A stretch of DNA of 21,201 bases from Streptomyces sp. NRRL S-31. GTDB taxonomy: Bacteria > Actinomycetota > Actinomycetes > Streptomycetales > Streptomycetaceae. Shown one piece after another: positions 1 to 6,062 of the stretch. The stretch's first letter is position 1, and every line of letters begins with the position of its first letter. Location of the stretch: positions 1 through 21,201 of the forward strand of contig NZ_JOCB01000127.1 in the NCBI RefSeq assembly GCF_000718775.1, written 5' to 3'. The notes under the pieces are model-generated. The model ran no database searches. It was not told the origin of the DNA and saw only the letters and a list, made by a program, of their open reading frames with translations. Made by a program: the position numbers and the translations under genes.

Positions 1-82
1 GTGGCGCGGCTCGTCGGCGGCGAGGCGCGGCTGGCGCGGCAGCAGGTCGCCGCAGCACCCAGCCGGTCCCGGCCGTGGCCGG

Positions 83-728
83 TCACCACAGGCTCGCCGC
101 GCGGGTCGGCGCGGGGAACTCCGGCTCGGGCGAGGGCGGCCGGCCGGTCCCCCGGTCCGTCTCGGCGAGCAGCGCGTGGCAGCGGACGGCGAGCTGCCGG
201 TGGCCCCGCTCCCCCGGGTGCGGCCGGTCCGCGCTCCGCAGGGTGCGGTCGGTGACCCGGATACCGTCCGCCGCGTGCGGGTGGACGGCACCGTAGCGGT
301 CGGACAGCGCGTGGACGACCTCGTCGACCGCCCGCTGCCGGCGGGCCGGCGGACGGGCCAGGACACCGGGGAGGCCGGGCATCGCGCCGGGGTCGGGCAG
401 GCAGGCGGTGGGCAGGGGGGCGCCCCGACCGGCGAAGGCCGCGTACACCTGGTCGAGATGGGCGGCCACGGCGTGGATGTCGAAGGTGCGGCGCGGGGTG
501 TCGTTGACGCCGATGACCACGGAGACCAGGTCGGGGCGCGGCTCCAGGGCGGCGGGCGGCTGCCGCTCCAGCACGTCCCCGGGTCCGCGCGCCGCCGCGT
601 GCGAGGTTGGTGAACCGCGCGTGCCCGCCGTCCTCGGCGAGGGAGGCCGCCGGCAGCGCGGCCCAGCCCCGCCATCCGGCGCCGGCGGAGTCGCCCACGC
701 CCTCGGTCAGCGAGTCACCGAGGGCCAC
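83..728 (-). pseudogene. GDSL/SGNH-family esterase or lipase, frameshifted
   Basis: This looks like a secretion-free SGNH hydrolase of about 214 residues split over two frames. Block I, the nucleophile motif LVALGDSLTEGVGD, is read from about 728 and runs through TNLARGGARTR. The frame then breaks at the C4G3 run at 577-583. Block III (VVIGVNDT, oxyanion Asn) and block V (SADRPHP, catalytic Asp/His) continue in the next frame, which stays open to a TGA at 83-85. Removing one base from the run would join the halves as ARTR-DVLERQ. All catalytic blocks survive. The start is uncertain: a GTG at 726-728 is the only close start in frame, and it lies inside the end of the upstream glycosyltransferase gene (22-nt overlap), which suggests translational coupling. 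Several positions I would expect to be Leu or Trp in this family hold Pro or Arg. It could be a true pseudogene or a single sequencing error. Confidence 0.62.
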
Positions 729-1918
729 GAGGCGGACGGGTCTCGTGCCACGCCCTCCGGCACGGCGGGACGCGAGCCGGCACGGCGCAGCACCTCGGCG
801 TCGTGGGCCGCGAGGAACGCCTCGACGGCCGTACCCCAGCCGAAGCACTCCGCACGCGCGCGTGCCGCTTCCCGCCGTTCGGGCTCGCGGCGTTCGAGGA
901 GCAGTTCGACGGCGTCCGCGAACGCCCGGCCGCCACCGCTCGCGGACGCCCCGGACGACCCGATGACCTCGGGCAGCGCGGAGGAGGCGCTCGCCACCAC
1001 GGGCGTACCGCACGCCATGGCCTCCAGCGCGGCCAGTCCGAAGGTCTCGGCGGGCCCGGGTGCCAGGCACACGTCGGCGCTGGCCTGGAGCGTGCCGAGC
1101 AGGGCCCTGTCGGAGACGTGCCCGAGGAAGGTCACCGGCAGTCCGCGGTCCCGCGCGCGCTGCTCCAGCCGGGCCCGCAGCGGCCCGTCCCCGGCCACCA
1201 CCAGCACCGCCCGCCGTCCGCGCCGCAGCAGCGCCTCCAGGGTGTCCAGGGCGGTGCCGGGGCGCTTCTCGACGGACAGCCGGGAGGCCATCACCAGCAG
1301 CGTCTGCGCCCCGCGCGCGTGGCGGGCCCGCAGGGCGGGGTCGCGCAGCACGGGGTGGCGTTCCGTCAGGTCGACGCCGAGGGGGGCGCGTACGACGTTG
1401 CGCGCGCCGACGCGGAGGAACTCGCGCTCGGCGAACCCGGTGGTGCACACCACCCGCGAGTAGACGTGCGCGGTCCGGGTGTTGAGGGAGTCGGCGGCCC
1501 GCCGGGCGAGATGCTCGGGCAGGCCCCAGGTGCGCAGCACGCCGTCGGTGGTCTCGTGGGAGACCATCACGGCGGGCACGCGCGCGCGGCGGGCCCAGCG
1601 GCCGGTCCAGCGCAGGGTGGTCCGGTCGGAGACCTCCAGGCGGTCCGGGGCCAGTTCCGCCAGCAGGGCGGCCACCCGCCGTCTGTCGGTGAGGACCCGG
1701 TAGCCGCCGGTGCCGGGCAGCGGCGGGCCGGGCAGGGTGATGACCCGGCCCTGCTCGGTGACGCGGTCGGTGTGCCGTTCGCCGGGCACGACCAGGACGG
1801 GTTCGTGGCCCGCCGCCCGGTAGCCCTTGCCCAGCTCCCGCAGGGCGGTGCGCAGGCCGCCGGAGGCGGGGGCGACGAAATTGGCGAGGCGGACGATGCG
1901 CAAGGGCGTTCCGGTCAT
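707..1918 (-). CDS. GT4-type glycosyltransferase (GT-B fold)
   Basis: A 403-aa retaining glycosyltransferase of the GT4 type, probably using a nucleotide sugar at the cytoplasmic face of the membrane. The N-terminal domain begins LRIVRLANFVAPASGG, the Gly-rich acceptor-side loop. The C-terminal Rossmann domain carries ASRLSVEKRPG (about 211-221) and the E-x7-E donor-binding motif ETFGLAALE (Glu291 and Glu299), followed by MACGTPVVAS. No membrane segment is seen, which fits a peripheral enzyme. The ATG overlaps the stop of the upstream MgtA-like gene by 4 nt (ATGA), so the two are translationally coupled. The last roughly 20 residues are encoded in the overlap with the esterase and look like a non-conserved tail. 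Donor and acceptor cannot be read from the sequence; a mannosyl or glucosyl transfer to a lipid or glycan is an inference from the neighbour. Confidence 0.9.
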   Translation of the reverse strand: MTGTPLRIVRLANFVAPASGGLRTALRELGKGYRAAGHEPVLVVPGERHTDRVTEQGRVITLPGPPLPGTGGYRVLTDRRRVAALLAELAPDRLEVSDRTTLRWTGRWARRARVPAVMVSHETTDGVLRTWGLPEHLARRAADSLNTRTAHVYSRVVCTTGFAEREFLRVGARNVVRAPLGVDLTERHPVLRDPALRARHARGAQTLLVMASRLSVEKRPGTALDTLEALLRRGRRAVLVVAGDGPLRARLEQRARDRGLPVTFLGHVSDRALLGTLQASADVCLAPGPAETFGLAALEAMACGTPVVASASSALPEVIGSSGASASGGGRAFADAVELLLERREPERREAARARAECFGWGTAVEAFLAAHDAEVLRRAGSRPAVPEGVARDPSASWPSVTR

Positions 1919-3042
1919 GCCGCCACCGCCGCCCTGCGGGTCGCGAGGACCTCGTCGTAGTGCCCGATGAGCTGGTCGCCGACGGCGGCCCAGGTGCGGC
2001 CCCCGACCGTCGCGCGGGCGGCGGCGCCGTACGCGGCCCGCCGCGCCGGGTCGGCGGCGAGGTCACGGACGGCCTGCCGGAGGGCGGCGGCGTCGTGCGG
2101 CGGGACGAGCAGACCGGTGCGGCCGTGGGCGACCAGGTCGAGCGGGCCGCCGACGGCGGGCGCGACGACCGGGACGCCGCTCGCCATGGCCTCCTGGACG
2201 GTCTGGCAGAAGGTCTCGAACGGGCCGGTGTGCGCGAACACGTCCAGCGAGGCGAAGATCCGGGCCAGGTCGTCGCCCGTCCGGCGGCCCTGGAAGACGG
2301 CGCCGGGCAGGGCCTCGGCGAGGTGCGGCCGGCTGGGCCCGTCGCCCACGACGACGAGCCGCACACCGGGCAGTCCGCAGACCCCGGAGAGGAGGTCGAC
2401 GTGCTTCTCGGGGGCGAGCCGGCCGACGTAGCCGACGATCAGTTCGCCGTTCGGGGCGAGTTCGCGGCGCAACGCCTCGTCACGGCGGTCTGGCCGGAAA
2501 CGTACGGTGTCCACGCCGCGCGGCCAGAGCCTGACCCGCGGTACGCCGTGCTCCTCCAAGTCGGAGCGGGCGGCGCCGGACGGGGCGAGGGTGCGGTCGG
2601 CGGCGGCGTGCACGGAGCGGATGCGGCGCCAGGCGGCGGCCTCCCCGGCGCCCATGTAGGTGCGGGTGTAACCGGCCAGGTCGGTCTGGTAGACGGCGAC
2701 GGCGGGCACGCCGAACCGGGCCGCGGCGGCCATGCCGCGGACGCCGAGGACGAAAGGACTGGCCAGGTGGACCACGTCGGGGCGGTGTGCGACGAGGGCC
2801 GCGGCGAGGCGTCGGCTGGGCAGGGCGACGCGGACCTGGGGGTAGCCGGGGAGCGGCAGGGAGGGGATCCGGACGACCGGGCACGGGGCGTCCGTGTCCG
2901 GGCCGCTGCCGGGCGCCGGAGCGGGGGCGACGACGAGCGGGAGGTGACCGCGATCTACGAGGTGCCGGGCGGTCTGGAGCGCGCAGTGGGCCACGCCGTT
3001 CACATCCGGGGGAAAGGATTCGGTCACGATGACGACACGCAT
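1915..3042 (-). CDS. MgtA-like GDP-mannose-dependent alpha-mannosyltransferase (GT4)
   Basis: A 375-aa GT4 enzyme that closely resembles the mycobacterial MgtA (Rv0557) and PimB' group. Those enzymes transfer mannose from GDP-mannose to a glycolipid acceptor at the inner leaflet. Visible features are the N-terminal VTESFPPDVNGVAHC loop, DVVHLASPFVLG (about 89-100), VYQTDLAGY (about 117-125), RGVDTVRFRPD, the nucleotide-binding GRLAPEKHVD (207-216), and the E-x7-E motif from Glu276 to Glu284 (ETFCQTVQE). ASGVPVVAP and GGPLDLV follow. Length is normal for the family. It is the first gene of a minus-strand cluster and overlaps the next glycosyltransferase by 4 nt. The ATG has no good Shine-Dalgarno sequence. 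A TTGACG hexamer lies about 30 nt upstream, so a leaderless or near-leaderless message is possible but unproven. The exact acceptor in Streptomyces is unknown to me. Confidence 0.88.
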   Translation of the reverse strand: MRVVIVTESFPPDVNGVAHCALQTARHLVDRGHLPLVVAPAPAPGSGPDTDAPCPVVRIPSLPLPGYPQVRVALPSRRLAAALVAHRPDVVHLASPFVLGVRGMAAAARFGVPAVAVYQTDLAGYTRTYMGAGEAAAWRRIRSVHAAADRTLAPSGAARSDLEEHGVPRVRLWPRGVDTVRFRPDRRDEALRRELAPNGELIVGYVGRLAPEKHVDLLSGVCGLPGVRLVVVGDGPSRPHLAEALPGAVFQGRRTGDDLARIFASLDVFAHTGPFETFCQTVQEAMASGVPVVAPAVGGPLDLVAHGRTGLLVPPHDAAALRQAVRDLAADPARRAAYGAAARATVGGRTWAAVGDQLIGHYDEVLATRRAAVAA

Positions 3043-3128
3043 ACGGGTGTTGTCGCCGTGCCGGACGTGCCCGCGTCAACTTCGATCTTTCCGCGCGGGG
3101 AACGTCCCATGAGCGTTGGAGGCGCACC

Positions 3129-3169
3129 CGCGCGGGTCGGACCGCCGTCATGGCGGCCTGACCCGCGCG
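3129..3169 (-). terminator. Strong hairpin between HEAT-repeat gene and mgtA-like gene
   Basis: A perfect 10-bp outer stem (3129-3138 with 3160-3169, CGCGCGGGTC arm) continues, after one mismatch and a wobble pair, into a second 5-bp stem (3142-3146 with 3152-3156) around a short loop. It lies about 107 nt past the stop of the minus-strand HEAT gene and about 90 nt before the mgtA-like start. There is no U-tract, as is common for Streptomyces terminators. It probably terminates the HEAT transcript. It could also sit in the mgtA leader. Confidence 0.55.
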
Positions 3170-3209
3170 TCACCCGGAGTTCACCCGCCGGGCGGTCGTC
3201 GGCCCGGGC

Positions 3210-3241
3210 GGATGTGCGGATGTGCGGACGGACGGATGTGC
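3210..3241. repeat. Short GGATGTGC repeats
   Basis: The octamer GGATGTGC occurs at 3210-3217, 3218-3225 and 3234-3241, the first two directly abutting and the third separated by 8 bp. The repeats lie just beyond the 3' end of the HEAT-repeat gene. No function is apparent; replication slippage is the simplest origin. Confidence 0.5.
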
Positions 3242-3275
3242 GGACGGGCTCGGCGCGGCCCGGCCGGCGGGGGGA

Positions 3276-4694
3276 TCAGCCCAGGGCGGCGTCGGGGCCG
3301 AAGCGGCTGCGGACCGCGGTCTGCACCTCGGCCTCCTCGGCCGGGTCGACGGCCAGGCGGCGCAGGCGCTCCACGACCCGGGTGTCACCGGTCTCGGCGT
3401 GCCGGGCGGCGAGTTCGCGGGTGGTCTCCTCGCAGTCCCACAGGCACTCGACGGCGAAGCCCGCGGCGAAGGAGGGGTCGGTGGCGGCCAGCGCGCGGGC
3501 GGCGCGACCGCGCAGTTGGGAGGAGGCCGTCTCCCGGTAGACGTGCCGCAGCACGGGGGCGGCGCAGACGATGCCGAGGCGTCCGGCGCCGTCGACGAGG
3601 GTCCACAGGGTGGGCGCGTCCGGACCCTCGCCGCGTACGGCCTCGCGCAGCGCGGTGAGGACGAGGTCGCGGTCGCGGGTGCCGCCCCGGCAGGCGAGCA
3701 CGCGGCCGGCGGCGGCGCCGAGCGCGTCGGGGCGCTGGACCCAGCCGCGGGCGCGGTCGACGGCGGCGGCGCCGCGCATCCGCTCGAAGGCGTCGACGGC
3801 GGCCTCCACGACGGCCGTCGTCCCGTCGGCGACCGCCGCCTCGATCAGCCGGAGGGCGTCGGGGTCGTCGCTGTCGGCGAGGTAGCGCAGGGCGGTGCAG
3901 CGGGCTCCGTCGGTGCCGGTCCCGGCGGCCTGGAGGATCTCGGGCCGGTCCTCGGGGCCGGCCACGGCGGCCAGGCAGCGGGCGGCGGGCACGTGCAGGG
4001 CGGCGCCGCGGTCCATGCCCTGCTGGGCCCACTCGAAGACGGCGCGCACGCTCCAGCCGGGCCGGGGCCCGGTGGGCCGCAGCTGCCGCTGCCAGCGGTC
4101 GAAACAGCCGGCCTCCTGGGCGGCACGCACGCGCGTGGCGATCGGTTCCCGCGGATCCTCGGCCCACAGCCGCCAGGGCCGCGGCTCGAAGGCGTCGCGC
4201 ACGGCGGCGGCCAGCTCGGCCTCGCCCTCGGGATCGGCGGGGAAGCGGGCCAGGACGGGGGCGGCGAGGGCGCGCAGGGCCGCGTCGTCGTCCCTGAGGG
4301 CCAGCTCGTCCAGGGCCCAGGCCCAGTTGGAGCCGTGCGCGGCGTACCTGCGCAGCAGTTCGAGGGCGTCCCCTCTGCCGTAGGAGGCGAGGTGGCCGAG
4401 GACCGCCAGGGCCAGGCCGGTACGGGACTCGTCGGTGTCGACGACGTCCTCGGGGTCGAAGAGGTGCGCCTCCACGGCGTCCAGCTCGCCGTTCAGGTCG
4501 AGGTAGAGCCTGGCGTAGTAGAGGGAGCGGTTCTCCACCTGCCAGTCGTGGCGGGGGTCGCGCAGCACACAGTGGTTCAGCGCCGCGAGCGCTTCGGCGC
4601 GCGGGGCCGTCAGCGCGTGCAGCGTGCCGTCGCCACGGCCGCGCTGGAGCAGCCCGAGCAGCGTACCGCTGGGCGCTATGACCGGATCGAACAT
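3276..4694 (-). CDS. HEAT-like repeat protein, function unknown
   Basis: A cytoplasmic alpha-solenoid protein of about 472 aa, without signal peptide or membrane segment. Almost the whole length is short amphipathic helices rich in Ala, Leu, Arg and Asp, of the pattern ALRYLADSDDPDALRLIEAAVADG and VVEAAVDAFERM. This is typical of HEAT or PBS-lyase-like repeats that act as protein-binding scaffolds. I see no catalytic motif. I prefer the ATG at 4692-4694 (MFDPVIAPSG) because GAGG stands about 9 nt upstream. The frame can also start at a GTG at 4707-4709, five codons earlier, but that GTG overlaps the ribosome binding site and has no site of its own. It is co-oriented with the ankyrin protein gene upstream after a 300-bp gap, so it probably has its own promoter. 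It appears to be a conserved Streptomyces hypothetical; the role is unknown. Confidence 0.8.
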   Translation of the reverse strand: MFDPVIAPSGTLLGLLQRGRGDGTLHALTAPRAEALAALNHCVLRDPRHDWQVENRSLYYARLYLDLNGELDAVEAHLFDPEDVVDTDESRTGLALAVLGHLASYGRGDALELLRRYAAHGSNWAWALDELALRDDDAALRALAAPVLARFPADPEGEAELAAAVRDAFEPRPWRLWAEDPREPIATRVRAAQEAGCFDRWQRQLRPTGPRPGWSVRAVFEWAQQGMDRGAALHVPAARCLAAVAGPEDRPEILQAAGTGTDGARCTALRYLADSDDPDALRLIEAAVADGTTAVVEAAVDAFERMRGAAAVDRARGWVQRPDALGAAAGRVLACRGGTRDRDLVLTALREAVRGEGPDAPTLWTLVDGAGRLGIVCAAPVLRHVYRETASSQLRGRAARALAATDPSFAAGFAVECLWDCEETTRELAARHAETGDTRVVERLRRLAVDPAEEAEVQTAVRSRFGPDAALG

Positions 4695-4994
4695 GGGAAA
4701 CAGCCTCACATCAAGCGTCGACGCAACCGGGGAACACGCATTACCTGGCCACGTGACACAACGTCGGAGCGCCCGCCGTCTCTTGCTTGCTGTAGACCAT
4801 CTCTCTCTGCCTCTCGTCGGTGGCCCATGCGGACCGCATCACGGCCCGCGCGGTGCGGCAACACCTGCCCAGCCATCGCGTCCGTGAATCACGACGTCAT
4901 GATGACCCGCGGTGTGTGCTGCCGCGACCGTATTTCCGGCGGCCCTGTACCGCCTCCCCCGTTTTCCGTGTCGTACCTGGTCAGGACACTTGGT
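4695..4994. other. Intergenic region upstream of HEAT-repeat gene
   Basis: A 300-bp gap between two minus-strand genes. It holds a GAGG ribosome binding site for the HEAT gene, a CACGTG core within GGCCACGTGACAC near 4750, a pyrimidine-rich stretch near 4796-4818 and a weak 5-bp hairpin at 4938-4954 past the ankyrin stop. I found no convincing coding frame and no clear -35/-10 pair. It is somewhat less G+C-rich than its surroundings, as expected of a promoter region. Confidence 0.5.
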
Positions 4995-5387
4995 TCAGTG
5001 TGCGCCGAACAGTTCGAGAAGTTCCGTCTTGGCGAACATGCGGGCCGTGTCGACGGCCGACGGCGTCCCCGCGGAAGGGTCGGCTCCGCCCTCCAGGAGG
5101 GCCTTGATCACGTCCGTCTCGCCCTTGAAGACGGCACCCGCGAGCGGGGTCTGGCCCCGGTCGTTGATCTGGTCGGCGGCCGCGCCGCGGGCGAGCAGCG
5201 CGCGCACCGTGCCGGCGTGGCCGTGGTAGGCGGCGAGCATCACCAGGGAGTCGCCGCGGTCGTTGGTGAGGCTGGCCGGGACACCCGCGTCGACGTACGC
5301 CACGAGCGCATCGGTCTGCCCCTGCCGGGCCAGATCGAAGATCTTGGTCGCCAGCTCCACGACCTCGGGGTCGGGGGCTTCACTCAT
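4995..5387 (-). CDS. Ankyrin-repeat protein
   Basis: A small soluble ankyrin-repeat protein of 130 aa. Ankyrin repeats bind partner proteins, and nothing catalytic is visible. After a leading helix (VVELATKIFDLARQGQ) there are about three repeats. They show the hallmarks NDRGDSLVMLAAYHGHAGTVRALLARGA and NDRGQTPLAGAVFKGETDVIKALLEGGAD, then a capping segment TARMFAKTELLELFG. The frame is open 27 codons further upstream, but the ATG at 5385-5387 (MSEAPDPE) is preferred. AAGGAGAGG lies about 11 nt before it, and the upstream extension is Gln-rich, low-complexity sequence unlike the family. It is divergent from the 64-aa membrane protein and FtsK-like genes and upstream of the HEAT-repeat gene. 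A role as an adaptor for one of these neighbours is only an inference. Confidence 0.88.
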   Translation of the reverse strand: MSEAPDPEVVELATKIFDLARQGQTDALVAYVDAGVPASLTNDRGDSLVMLAAYHGHAGTVRALLARGAAADQINDRGQTPLAGAVFKGETDVIKALLEGGADPSAGTPSAVDTARMFAKTELLELFGAH

Positions 5388-5827
5388 CGGCCGGACCGCC
5401 TCTCCTTGCGCGTTCGGTGACTTGTTCGGGAACTGCTGATGGGACTGCTGCTCGGACTGCTGCGGCACCGCCGCCGTGACCGCTGCCGCGACTACTGCCG
5501 TGACCGCTGCCGTGACCGCTGCCGTGACCGCTGCCGTGACCGCTGCCGTGACCGCGCGAGCCTACGGCAGCGAGGGAGCGCAGCCGTACGAGTGAATCGC
5601 CAGCGTACTGGCTTCCGCGGCACATGACCCGAGGCGCCCGAGGTAAAGATCACCGACAGGCCCCGTGGGCGGCGACAGCCCTGGTCAACCGGGCACAGCC
5701 GCTTCCTCCGAGTGGGGGAAAACAGCCGCTTTTCACCCAGTTGCACCTTTAATCGTATGGATACATCCTGTGATCCTGGAAGAACTCATGGTGACTGTCC
5801 CCCACCTTCGACACCAGGAGGCCCCAA
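5388..5827. promoter_or_regulatory. Divergent promoter region between ankyrin and membrane-protein genes
   Basis: This 440-bp non-coding gap lies between divergent genes. It contains the 12-bp tandem repeat at 5473-5556, a direct repeat ACAGCCGCTT at 5695-5704 and 5722-5731, and an A+T-richer stretch at 5741-5770 with TTGCAC and TATGGATACAT-like elements that probably form the plus-strand promoter. The plus-strand gene has a strong AGGAGG ribosome binding site about 6-7 nt before its ATG. Spacing of the -35/-10 candidates is not canonical, so the exact promoter is uncertain. Confidence 0.5.
5473..5556. repeat. Seven-copy 12-bp tandem repeat
   Basis: Seven head-to-tail units of GCCGTGACCGCT. 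Units 1 and 3-6 are identical, unit 2 (5485-5496) has three changes, and unit 7 differs only in its last base. It lies 86-169 nt upstream of the ankyrin start, in the divergent promoter gap. The 12-bp period keeps all frames open, which produces artificial Gly-Ser-Gly-His or Arg-Asp-Arg-Cys ORFs. Third-position composition there is not Streptomyces-like, so I treat the array as non-coding. Confidence 0.88.
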
Positions 5828-6022
5828 ATGATCCTCTCCCTGTCCGGCGTGCTGCTGCTCGGCACCGTCGTCTTCCTGTTCTTCCGCAAGGACGGGCTGA
5901 AGGGCTCGCACGCCACGGTGTCGGCCTTGTTCGGGTTCTACCTGTCGACCACGGGTATCGCCCCGGGCATCAAGGCCGGGGGCGAGAGCCTGGCCAGCCT
6001 CCTCGGCGGCATCAAGTTCTGA
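5828..6022 (+). CDS. 64-aa membrane protein paired with FtsK-like gene
   Basis: A small protein with an N-terminal transmembrane helix (residues 2-19, ILSLSGVLLLGTVVFLFF). A short basic loop RKDGLKGSH and a second hydrophobic, Gly-rich stretch (ALFGFYLSTTGIAPGI, about 33-48) follow, ending in LASLLGGIKF. The start is fixed by AGGAGG upstream of the ATG. It is 40 nt ahead of the FtsK-like gene and almost certainly co-transcribed with it. Small proteins of this type with the HA-x-V-LFGFYL-APGI pattern are, from memory, often found beside Tra/FtsK genes of actinomycete integrative elements and plasmids. That suggests a shared ancestry with conjugative spread functions, but no transfer role can be shown here. 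Confidence 0.83.
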   Translation: MILSLSGVLLLGTVVFLFFRKDGLKGSHATVSALFGFYLSTTGIAPGIKAGGESLASLLGGIKF

Positions 6023-6062
6023 ACCCGCCCGTCCCGCCCGCACGCACCACCAGGAGACAGCA

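Noticed and set aside
1..82. Any gene in the first 82 bases
   Set aside because: The open frame running in from base 1 on the plus strand is Arg/Ala/Gly low complexity opposite the esterase remnant. No motif or start signal is seen.
3222..5420. 732-codon plus-strand open frame
   Set aside because: It lies opposite the HEAT-repeat and ankyrin genes, which have clear family motifs and ribosome binding sites. The translation is Gly/Ala/Val-rich and unlike any family.
5380..5625. Minus-strand ORF with Gly-Ser-Gly-His repeats ending at the ankyrin start
   Set aside because: It is opened by the 12-bp tandem repeat. It lacks a ribosome binding site and the third-position G/C bias of real genes here.
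5439..5627. Plus-strand Arg/Asp/Cys-repeat ORF
   Set aside because: It is the same tandem repeat read on the other strand, with no ribosome binding site or family likeness.
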